A stretch of 64,000 nt of DNA, from contig JANUWF010001165.1 of the NCBI GenBank assembly GCA_026120185.1, positions 496,001 to 560,000 of the forward strand. Direction: 5' to 3'. The notes under the pieces were generated by a model. The model did no database searches. It was not told the DNA's origin and worked only from the letters and a program-made list of their open reading frames with translations. Shown in pieces: positions 36,979-47,419 of the stretch (position 1 is the first letter of the stretch; each line of letters opens with the position of its first letter). The position numbers and the translations under genes were made by a program. This stretch comes from Voacanga thouarsii (taxonomy: Eukaryota > Streptophyta > Magnoliopsida > Gentianales > Apocynaceae).

Positions 36979-37345
36979 TGTTATGAATATCTTAAAATTA
37001 TTGGAAGCTCCATTAATTAGTGGAGGCTCCACTAATTATGGATTTATGTGAATTATTAGAGAAGATTTTTATGAATGTCCACCATTTAGTGGAAACACCA
37101 CTAATTAAGATTAGTGGAAGATGATGTATGCCATGATGTATTCCACTAATTAGAACTCTATAAATAGAGCTATTATCTAAGCTTGTAATACACCATTATT
37201 TTGTGAAAGAAAGATTAGTGAAAGAAATATTAGAGAAAATTGTGAGAGAAAAAAAAAGAGAGAAATTCTTGTGCAAAGAATAGTTAGAGTTTTATTAGTG
37301 TGTAGTGTGTAGATTTTATTCTAACACTACCCAAATTTTATAACA
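36979..37345 (+). repeat. Copia B 3' LTR
   Basis: 367 bp, same ends as the 5' LTR. It carries a tandem duplication (AGATTAGTGAAAGAAAT) near 37210 absent from the 5' copy. Confidence 0.93.
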
Positions 37346-37350
37346 AATTT

Positions 37351-37917
37351 TAGGATTTAAGTTGTGTTTTTCAACGAATCTTGAGTAGTCAAGGTCAACC
37401 ATTGATTAAACAGTAACTTGACCAAAATTTTTATTTTTTTACTAATAAATTTTAGATTATTAAAATAACACAAAATGATGTTTTTTAGGTTGAAGTCATT
37501 CTTTAAAATATTTTTATAGAATTTTTAAAACTCATATTATAATCCTTATAAATAAAACCATTTTTCAAACAACTAGTTTCTAAAAGAGGTAATCTCCTCA
37601 AAAATAGTTGAAATAAATAAATAAATTCTTAAAAAATAAAATTTAATTCTCAAAATTTTTAACAATTCTTTTATAAATAAAATAACGTATTATCTTACTT
37701 AAATAAATATTTCTCACACCAACCTTACATCACATAATGTCGCATATACACACATACGCTTCATTGGTTATATCTATTGTATTATTTTTATAACAAAAAA
37801 GGGAATGTAGTTCGAACTCAAGACTAATCGCTTGGTAAGAAGAATTTTTACCAATTAATCTAGTACTTTGGATTAGTTGGTAGGAGGGAAAATGATATGG
37901 ATATTTATAGGCTAGAG
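37351..37917. other. Gene-free AT-rich stretch
   Basis: Nothing coding is seen. It continues the DNA interrupted by Copia B. Confidence 0.5.
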
Positions 37918-38707
37918 ATATTGCCAGAGCAGCTTTGCTTCTGCCAGAGCAATTTTTGCTCAATTGTCAATATTCATTGTAAAAAGAAAAAAGAAAAAAA
38001 GGAAACTTCTGAAGCTTTTGTCGAAATAAGGAGAAAAGAAATAGCAGATTAATGCTCTTTTGTTAATAAATCATAGAGTTAGTAATTAACTAGTGCTTCA
38101 TATGAAAATTACCATTATGAATCAATACATCAGTGTATGTAGAATAGAAGGTTGACGTCAGATCTAGAAAAAATTCAACACACCCATGTAGAGATCGAAA
38201 GCCAAACAACTTTTATCTCTAATATTTCTTTGAAACCAAATTAATATACAAATGGTAAAACAAGAAGCAGAAGATAAAAAGAGAAAAAGCCACTTTCTAC
38301 CAGTAGGAAGAAGAAGACGAAATTGAAGTTGGCCAATAGAAGCCAGAATAACTAAGACTGTTGTAACAGTTGCAATTGTTGCTCCTTAGATGCAGAAAGA
38401 ACTTTCATTTCTCGTTGATGAGCGACGCCGATAAGAAGGAAACGAGAAAGAAGCCTGAAGAGTTTGTTGGAGAGGAGAATACTCTGATCATTCGGCAGTG
38501 GGATACAGTCTCTGAAGAAGAGGGGATGAATTCCAGTAAAAAACAAAAAGATGAGAGGGAAAACCGGAAAAGAGCTGACATAAAGGTTTAGTGGATCCCA
38601 TGTAAATGATGAGTAATATTTAGTCGTTAATTGAATAAGGGTAAATTTGGTTTTTGATAAAAAAAAAAAAAAATGTTCTGGCAGGAGGAAAGTTGCTCTG
38701 GCAATAT
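37918..38707. mobile_element. Inverted-repeat element of about 0.8 kb
   Basis: Arms of 34 bp at 37918-37951 and 38674-38707 match at 30 of 34 positions (both begin ATATTGCCAGAGCA when read inward), and weaker similarity extends a little outside. Each arm contains the word TGCCAGARCA twice. No clear TSD was found and no transposase is present. It could be a non-autonomous DNA transposon or a rearranged inverted duplication. Confidence 0.45.
38418..38591 (+). pseudogene. Coding-like fragment inside the inverted-repeat element
   Basis: A 57-codon frame starting MSDADKKETRKKPEEFVGEE, continuing with IIRQWDTVSEEEG and ending in a Lys/Arg-rich tail. The strongly charged, Glu/Lys-rich composition without AT-driven Phe/Ile/Asn bias is unlike random frames nearby and suggests a captured piece of a host protein. 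I do not recognise the family. The opposite strand has an overlapping 121-codon frame, but its composition is what antisense of a charged exon gives. Confidence 0.35.
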
Positions 38708-38719
38708 CGCCAGCCATAT

Positions 38720-39137
38720 TTATATGAGGACTTCAACTATCAAATAATTATTTCATAGAAAGCAAGACCTAGTCCACGCTAGGGTCCTTGGATGAACTAA
38801 TTTGCCCTATCTCACTAATCCCTTCTTAAAGTCAAGGAAATTTAACATTTGCTCTTTCCTAAAAAAATGAGTACAAGCAACAAGAGTGTTGTTCATATCC
38901 AATTAGTACAGATCCTAATTTAGCTAACTAACCTCACTTGCTATTGCTACGTGTAAATAAATTAGAAAGTGCACTAAATCGAATTAAGTAATGGAGTATC
39001 ATTCCCTCAAAGATATTGGTCACTAATTACTAATCTAAGTGTAATTTTAGCCTTATTCAACCTATCAAGCAAGAGTTGAAATTATTTAACAACTTAATTT
39101 AAATAAAAAAGTAATTAACAAATAAAGTAAAAAGATA
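38720..39137. other. Gene-free stretch
   Basis: AT-rich; no motif, repeat pair or credible frame seen. Confidence 0.5.
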
Positions 39138-39402
39138 CTCCTTTCATTTCAAAATAGATATTCATGAAGTCTTTTACATACAAATTAAGAGTTCATATTC
39201 TATCCATATAAAATACATCACAGTTAATATATTCCCAAGAAGCAAGAAGAAAAAGAGGTTGCGGAGGTTATGTAGTTGATTTAGAATAAATAAAAATAAA
39301 ATAGGAATAAACTAATCATTGTGTCTAGAAATATATATATAAACATCTATGTTGAAACAAAATAAAAAAGTTTTATAAACATTTACTTTAAAATGGGGGA
39401 AA
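39138..39402. mobile_element. Stowaway-like MITE
   Basis: 265 bp, flanked by TA (39136-39137, 39403-39404). The left end CTCCTTTCATTTCAAAATAG and the right end read inward (TTTCCCCCATTTTAAAGT) form imperfect terminal inverted repeats of the Stowaway (Tc1/mariner) type. It is non-coding. Confidence 0.6.
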
Positions 39403-39404
39403 TA

Positions 39405-40560
39405 ATACCAATCAATTAAAAATTTTTAAGACGCATGATTTCACCAAACTTCATTAATATATTTCCTAAATGCATCATTCTAAATATACATTTATTAATG
39501 GCCAAAAAGTGTTCTTAATTATTTAATATCCTTCTCAAGTATAAATCTTTCTACATTTGTAATCCATTATACCTCATGTGTGAATTTAGTCGAGTTAGAA
39601 ACATTAGGATTTTGATATTTTATGAAAGTTGCACAAAATATGCAAATATATTTCTATTCTACATTCCATTGTATCATATATTACCTGATCTTTATACAAA
39701 AGATCAGCAGACCATCATATTCCAAATGCATAATTGAATCAATTAAATAGTGATCAAACATTCAAAAGTATTAAAAAACATAATATATACTCTATTAAAT
39801 CTAAGACACACATCCACACATTATATAGAGAAAATCCAAATAAATCAATGCAATAAATTTACTGGCTACATCATGGTCTTAGACTAATAAAACTAGTTCA
39901 TGATTGAAGACATGGAAAAACAAAAATTAAAGAAAAGAACTAGAAGAAGAAATGTCACAAAATTCCAAAGCTTAAGTCTTCAACTTGAAGCCTTTAATCT
40001 GCTCATATTGATCATGCCTCCAGAATGTGACTTCTACTCCCTTAAAACATCTAGAGAATGTTTTAATTATAATTTTTTTAAGAAACTCTAAACAAAACCT
40101 ATTTAGGAGACTAACTCTACTCAAAACAAGGAACATATTCTATATGGCATGAACTGGCTCCTATTACATAGTCAAACTCTTTGATTTAACCCAGAAATTT
40201 CAGAAGCCTAGTAGTCGACAAACAACTGGCACTGGTCTTCATATGCGGCTGCTGCTCATTTGCCTCAGAATCAGCTTTGCATCACAAGCACAAAAGTTGT
40301 AATTCTAGATTTTAGTTTTCCAATCCAAAATATATAACTCGCGTTATGATTGAAATAACAAACACTGCCAAAGCCATAACTTTTGGTCTTTGAATATGAA
40401 TTCCTTTTTGTTGTTCCTTTCTATGATTCCGATAATGAAAAGCAACCTTTTCTTGTACCTGCAAGTTAAGATGTAAAATGAATGAAACATATAATTTATT
40501 AGACTAATTATACTCATAATTAATCAAAAACATACCCTATATACCAGTATAAAATAAATA
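39405..40560. other. Gene-free stretch with one exon-like piece
   Basis: On the minus strand, a piece ending at 40312 follows a splice-acceptor-like CTTGCAG at 40455-40461 and reads VQEKVAFHYRNHRKEQQKG, then a hydrophobic run (VMALAVFVISII) and a stop. It would be a last exon ending in a membrane anchor. No upstream exon was found, and the family is not recognised. The rest is AT-rich and empty. Confidence 0.3.
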
Positions 40561-42480
40561 TAACATATATTTATCAAGTTCCCCTCATACTTAACTTGTT
40601 GCTTATCTTCAACCAAGCAATAACTAAAAGAATACTCGACGACATACTCCATGACTTTACTCGGTTTGACTATTTGAACAACTCAAAGGACATGCCTCAT
40701 AAACACAAGTTAATTTCAATGCCAAGGAACCCAAGATCATACTAATCAACTCATAGTGGCAAAGCTATCATATTCAACAAAGAATTTATAAAAACCAAGG
40801 TGGTGTATGAGAAGTGTCCATGGTCAGCAAAAGCGTCTAACCAATGTTCTACAATAATCCAATATCACTCATTCCAAAATCCTCAAGCACAATAACTTAT
40901 ATTAACCACTATAAACATGGATATGCCAAAGATGATTAGAACCTCGTGTTCTTTTTACTCTCTTTTTTTTTTTTTTTTTTTGTGGTTGGTTCTAGGATGT
41001 GATAAGTTTTACAATTCCAGACATTTGCTAAGCATGATCATATTCTTAGTCCTTTAGCATCTTTCACACTTTTAATCATGCCAAGAATATCAAAGCATTG
41101 CCCCACAATTATAATTAACATACTTTTTTCTTAAGAAGTTATGTCTTTTTATGCAAGGATGACATTGGTGATAAAGCCCTCCGATTACTCAACAAACAAC
41201 ATTCTTGCATTCTTTGTTTTATTTTCCATTTTTTCAACAAAACCTAAACAATCTCTACAAATCCATTCTGTAATATAAAGAAAGACTAAGGCGTCATATT
41301 TCAACCTCAACGTAAGTCTATGGAATAGAATCTATATAAACCCAACTAAACGCTAATTTATGTTAAACAATGGTACTTTATATAATTAAACAAAAAATCA
41401 ATGCAATAAATTATATTTACAGTGGACTATGGTGAGTATATTACTATCAAATGATTAGAGAGGTTTTAGTCATAATCTTAAAGAGCAATACCAATTTATG
41501 TTCATTATGTCATCGGCTTTCCTTTAAGAGTAAAAAACAAGCTAAATTTGAGTACAAATTCATAGATTTTATTAAAGTAATTGAAAACTTTTGCAAAAAA
41601 TTTCATTCCAAATGACCTCTCCCCATACCTAAAATTTAGTAAAGAATTTGAATCCTCCTGAAGATCCAATCCTCAATACCGGGCAACCAAAAATGGTGAG
41701 AAGAAGAAACAAAATCGTTTAACCATAATAATAAATTAGATTAATAAAAATAAAACTATAACACATAAAATAAACTACCTATCCACTTCCATAGGACTAA
41801 CAATTGCACTCAAAATGTGCAACATTCCTAAGTTCCCCACAATGGACAAGTAAGGCCTCGTGAGGATATGCAAAAGATCTACCTATAATATCATTATAAA
41901 ATTAAAAACAAAAGCAAGGAGGAGAAGTAGCTCTAAGCTATAGTATGTTAGCTTGACTTTTCCCTTTTAATTCCTTTTCGGTCTTTCTCCAAAACCCTCT
42001 CCTGGCTGACGCCGCGGTAGAAACCTAAGGTGGATCCTTTATGATGATCATATCTTTTGAAACACAGTATCCATTGCCAAGATAAAGCTTAACATTTTGA
42101 TCATTCATTTTAAATACCTCCATAGCCTTATGTCTTCTCTAGAACAAGAAAGTTTTTTTTTTTTTTTTTCAAATAAATCATGGTGACCAATCACATCAAC
42201 CATCGAGCAAATTCCATGATAGGACATTTAATAGATTTAAAAACATGAAACGTCAATTGTTCATCATACATTCTTAAGATTAATTCCACTTTTGGTACAT
42301 CAATTAAAAGCCTACAAATCATTGTGGATGCAGAAGTTATTATTCACATGATTGACTCTAACAATAATCCCCGTTTTGCAAATCTTATCGACTACAAATT
42401 CCTTGCGTTACAAATTTCTACTTGCAATCTTACTCATAAGCTACCGACAGGGCAACCATGTGACTGACTTATTGGGCAAA
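40561..42480. other. Degenerate non-coding retroelement-like stretch
   Basis: Phrases such as TTCCCCTCATACTTAACTTG and CTCCCCATACCTAAAATTTA, and poly-T runs at 40965-40981 and 42149-42169, resemble in style the interior of the 17313-23304 element. I infer a decayed relative on the minus strand; no LTR pair or protein was found. Confidence 0.35.
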
Positions 42481-44400
42481 AAAAAAAAAAAAAAAAAAAA
42501 AGAAGAGATAGAGAGAGAAGGAAAGGAGCATTCAAGAACACTGCAAAAGCTTTCCCATACCTCCTTCCATCAATTTTTTTTTTTTTTTTCAGAAGACACC
42601 TCCTTCCATCTTGACCACTCCTCAACAAGAATGGCTCCATCTGCTAATAATAATCTAACTGTAATATATCCGCTGCTTATTTTTTATCATGATGAAAAAT
42701 TCAACTTGATAACTACCGTTTCTATTTCAAGTATTATTTTAATCTTAATCATCAAACACAACCTCCTATTTAAAGTATTTCTAGTGTTATTAAAATTGAA
42801 AAAGAGCCTTGCCCTTCTTTAACAGGTACCATAAGTGTTGCAACGAGTCTCAACCGAATATGGTCCTATAGCACGGTGGTTCGCCATTGCATATTCTTAC
42901 TTCCATCGCTTACGCATCCCATGTTTTAATTTCAGTTTTTTTTTTTTTTAATAATTGGAACATCGTTACTACCACATCCACATGCACTTTAGGGGGGAGA
43001 GGGAGAGAGACTTGAAAAATATATATATTCTGATTAAGAAAGTCAAAATATTCGAATCCAAAAAGCACTACCACCGTTCTTTCTGTCCAATAACTTCATC
43101 CCCGATTAACACCCAAAAAAATAAAAATAAAAATAAAAACATGGATTGAGAATAAGACAGTTAATTCTTAAAATGGTCTTATGCCGGCGTCAGAGAGAAC
43201 TGCAAATTTGTAAAATCATCAATTGCGACGGTTGACGGCCTCTGCTTTAACGTCGGTTGCCAAAGAACAAAACTTGTAGCAGTCGAGAGAGAAATTGCCC
43301 ATAATTTCCTACAAATAATTTCCAAAGGGAAAATTTTTAATTAGGAAGACAAAACCAGGTGTTTCTTCGTAGATTTTTCACGACAATTCCCGAAAACAAA
43401 ATTATTTAAACTTCACACGAATAACACTTGTTAAATAATAGAAACTTTGGCTCAATGTCACGACATTTCAATATTTAACTAAAAAATTGTAAATTCCATT
43501 TCTGTGACTGATATGCTCACACGTGACAGCAGAATAGTTGATAGACCACTCAACTTTATTAAAAATAAATGTTTAAAAAAACTATAAACAAAATAAACAA
43601 AAGGGTGTCCAAAGTTTTGTTGTCTAAGTGATAACTTTGCGAATGTATTTTTGCGCAAAATTCTGTTTTTAATGCACTAAACACTGTCTCAAAACTATTT
43701 AGTACACCAACAACAACAGCATCTTAAACCAGATTTGAGCAAACTTTTCTCAAGTTGGCGTCACACATCAAATGATCTAACATTTTAAGCTATTTTCCAC
43801 TTGCTTCATCAGGAATTTAAATTTAATGTCCAATTTTTCAACAGAAATATAAATATTCAAATTCTAAACGGAAAAACATTAGAGGCTTTTTAGATGCGCA
43901 CGTAGGGTACTAGGAATAATGACCCAATTTGTGTATGCGGTCATATAAAAATAACAGAGAATATTTGTCGTAATCATGTCCGAGTAGCAATTTGAATTAC
44001 AATTACTTTTACACAACCTTTTGTTCCTTTTTGGTGCTAGGAATTTTGCATTTCACGCATTTAGTAGCGATGAAGAAGAAAAACCCAGAACAAGACAATG
44101 ATGGAAGGCATTTTCTGAAGGATCATTTTGCCTGTATTTCCGGCAGGTTACTAAAGGCATTTTCCATCAAAGATCTTTAGTTTGAACGCAAGGAAAGTAA
44201 ACTGAAAGTTCGACAAAACGAATATTGACATGAACCCAGTGTGCATGGTAACAAAGATCATGGAATGGAATGCCTTGACCAATCAGCACCCACCAAACTA
44301 AACCGTGCATTTTACACTTTTTTTGGGGCATAGTTGCATGTGTACAACCAAAGCAAGATTGAAACAGCATAGGCTAGAAAGAGAGCAAGTCCCAGCATGA
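42481..44400. other. Gene-free stretch with homopolymer runs
   Basis: A run of about 22 A at 42479-42501, T runs at 42575-42590 and 42939-42951, and GACGG/GTCGG words around 43225-43262. The frame at 42352-42822 is open mainly because of the A run (poly-Lys) and is not credible. Confidence 0.5.
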
Positions 44401-47400
44401 AGTTCTGAGAATAAACGAGCTCAAGAGGGTTTGCAATGAACACTCAGCCTATCCTCCGAGAATTACTGTTAGTGCCTTTTTTTCTGGTGAAAAGTTCATT
44501 TTATTGCATTCTCAAAGTACCTTTAAAATTGATCTAATGAAAGATCAGTGTTCTCATAGATCATAAAGCAAAAATACAATTAAAACTCCACTGTCCTAAA
44601 TCCTCAAACAATCACGTTTATCAGAGACAAAACCATACAGTTCACTTTCTTATATGCTTTGATTTTTAATAAGATTTTGGACATTCCATGTGACCAGTTT
44701 GCCTATTACATAGCTTGTACAACATACCACATCTTTAGCAGGTTTGTCTTTCAGTTTTAAGAACTAAGACTTATGAAGGTGATTTCCAAGTTGATGAGGA
44801 CCAGCATTCACTTTACCATACAAATGTTAGCCACAGCAACGTCGATCATATGTGATCTTATCTAAAACCTTTTCAAATTAACCCAATATTAAGCGCTTGA
44901 TAATTTATCAAACAAGTTGATATCAAGGTCAGATGTTTTTCTACCCTTTATATTGTTGTCCTAATCTTTTCCTATGGAAGTATAATTACATTCTATGTAG
45001 CTCGCTTATAAACAGCATTTGTAACGACAGTTTCTTCATTAGAGAGGGAACGGATGGGGATCTTTTAGTTAGTTCCATTGTCCCATGCCTACAAATGAAA
45101 CATTGAGCAGGAACAAAGCCGCCCTTTTGATGATCCAAATCAATACTAAAAACTTAAGTCCAGGGATAAACATAAGTAGTGGTAGAACAATTAGGTTGCA
45201 AAGTTTGGCAGAAACAGGAACGCTATCTGTGCAATCCTTATTGTCACACAGGAGATGAAACTTAAATAGGACTCTCCCTAACCTGAAATTTGTACAAATG
45301 CAAATCAAATCTTCAACTTCACCCTACTGAAGGTAACTCCCTGGCAACTTAATGGAAATGGTAAGCATACACCATTATCATGCAAAACATTACGCAAGTT
45401 TTAGACTCTTCACTTTGGGAAGTAAAGTTTTGTAATAAACAGGCAATCTAAGGTTGTCTACCTCCCCAGGTTGATATCAACATATTGTATTTCGCATGAA
45501 TATTAGCAAAACTGGAACTGATTCTGGAAATGTGTGTATGTTTTCAGGAGATCTTTGTTTTTCTTCTTTTATTCCAAGAGAATGCTGATCGTTACAAGCT
45601 TTTCTATGAAAAATAAATTAAAATATTTTATAAAGATTGTTATTGACATGTTTGTTATTGACATGTTTTTAATATTGGTTCACGCAACTAGTCCGTACAT
45701 CCTAAATTCCTGCACTCATCCTACCACTATTGCTCGCATTCTCATTAAAGTTGTGTAGGTTAAGAGTTGCTCCTTCCCCCACAAGCCCTTTTCTTCGTTT
45801 TCTCCCACAGATCTGTGGGGGGTCTGAAACCAGGATAAGACAAAAAATAGCGGAAAATTGAAAAAGAGCTCAATTGAAATAAGATCCAATTTTTATGGAT
45901 TTATGTTATCCTAATGCTATCAGCATTGTTTTTAAAAAACCCTTTTTCCATCATATCCTGGGCATTATGAATTTATGATATCTTGGCTGCACAACCATTA
46001 TGGTGCTTTCCAGACCAACCAACATATGCAAACTTTCAAATTTCTTTTTCGAGTATTTTATGGATAATTAACCAGCTCTATCTTAGAAAAGTCTAACTTC
46101 AATTCTTTGACATCAATATATTATCGTTTATGCTAATCTTTCAAGGAGAAAAACAGAGAAATAGTTGACGGCAGAGAACAAAAGAAACAGTCAGAACTTA
46201 AAGGGAAAATAACAAGATTATAAAGTAGGATTACAACTCCAATTATAACTTGACATAGTTCACAGAAGCTCAAGGTTACAAACAAAATCAATGCTACCAT
46301 AAGATATCGGAGCATAAATGCCATATAGTGGACAAAGACTAAAACAAGACAAAGAAAAAGAAAAAACCAATTTTAACTGATAAGGCTTAACTAAGCAACA
46401 ATCTAAAATGATAGGGACTTTCACTATTTTCCTATCCACTTATAAATTGCATATCAGCATCTCAAAGTATAAATTGCATATCAGCATCTCCAAGTAGTAA
46501 TGCACAAATGAGAAATTGAGGAATAGGGAGGAGAAAAAATTAATTAATCATAACTACCAGGAAAATGCAAAAGAAAGATTAAAAATAAGAAGAAATATTC
46601 CCTCTGCCCCATATTACCATCATATACTAAATACAAAGGGGCATGCATATTGATTAAAGGAGGGGAGGAGGGTGGGGGGGAGGAGTTGTTGAGGAGGAGC
46701 GTGAACTATCAGATCCAACAGTCATGAGAACAAGACGACTCCTCAGAGACACAAGAATTGTGGGAAGGATATCCTAAAATGCTTCTCACCACCAAATGGA
46801 TTTAAGTATCACTTTGAATATTACCTTTATAGACCAGATTGTTGTTAAAACAGTAGAGAAGGCTCTCTTAGCAAGAGTAGCAAAAAGGCACCAGAGATTC
46901 ACAGCAGTATTACTAGCACCTGGGGAGGGGGACAGGCACTAGCAACTAAAAGTTGGGTTTACCACTGCACCAAGATGGCAAATCCATAACAAAAAATATT
47001 CTATATCATCTCTGGTGATGAAAGCCTCACACAGCATAGCTACAATACTGGAACTTATCTCCCAAAGCTATTGCAGCAAGCACACAGAACTATGCACACA
47101 AGGCGAAGGTCATTTATAACTCACTTTTTTCTTGATTTCATCAAAATAACTCCATCCAAGGCACAAAAGAAATGTCACTAACCTGGTCTCTACAATTTCT
47201 CCAACAGTAAACCACAAAGCAACTAAGTTTTCATGGGATCAAAACAACTATAACTCAAGCATTCTACGAACAGAGAAAAAAAAAAATCATGCAACACACA
47301 ATGCTCTAGCTCTAACATCCTACAATCATATAGAAAGCTGCATCTGCGGAAGTAGAAAAGCAAATCCAACTGAAAAAGCTCATTGAGGAGCGAAAAAGTA

Positions 47401-47419
47401 CCTGAATAAGGAAATCTTC
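44401..47419. other. DNA downstream of the FPA-like gene, including its 3' UTR
   Basis: No second gene is supported. Just below the stop codon the minus strand has a possible donor (TTCAG|GTACTT near 47392), so a 3'-UTR intron is possible. A short direct repeat (TATAAATTGCATATCAGCAT) occurs at 46441-46460 and again near 46469-46488. A G-rich patch is at 46661-46685. I could not place the poly(A) site. Confidence 0.45.
46662..46680 (+). other. Potential G-quadruplex
   Basis: GGGGAGGAGGGTGGGGGGG fits four runs of three or more G with short loops. It is on the strand opposite to FPA transcription, about 0.75 kb below the stop codon. Confidence 0.5.

Larger units (their letters stand above)
31774..37345 (+). 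mobile_element. Copia B: young, nearly complete Ty1/copia retrotransposon
   Basis: 5572 bp with LTRs 31774-32121 and 36979-37345 and an exact TSD AATTT (31769-31773, 37346-37350). A primer site reading TGTTATCAACACGAG overlaps the LTR end, and the polypurine tract AAGGGGGAG (36970-36978) precedes the 3' LTR. Gag, protease, integrase, reverse transcriptase and RNase H follow in Copia order. The LTRs differ at only about ten bases plus a 17-bp duplication in the 3' copy, so insertion is fairly recent. About half a dozen stops, a gag frameshift and lost catalytic residues show it is nevertheless dead. Confidence 0.95.

Noticed and set aside
37730..37963. 77-codon minus-strand frame
   Set aside because: It starts inside an arm of the inverted repeat and shows no family resemblance.
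42352..42822. 156-codon plus-strand frame
   Set aside because: It is kept open by a run of about 22 A (poly-Lys), has no motif, and an overlapping minus-strand frame is equally long for the same reason.
43225..43265. GACGG/GTCGG words reminiscent of CACTA subterminal repeats
   Set aside because: Only two or three words, no CACTA end and no TSD.
45069..45308. 79-codon hydrophobic minus-strand frame downstream of FPA
   Set aside because: Hydrophobicity follows from T-rich DNA; no signal of selection or homology visible by eye.
46594..46620. Single Stowaway-like end (CCCTCTGCCCCATATTAC)
   Set aside because: No matching inverted end within several hundred bases, so not called as a MITE.
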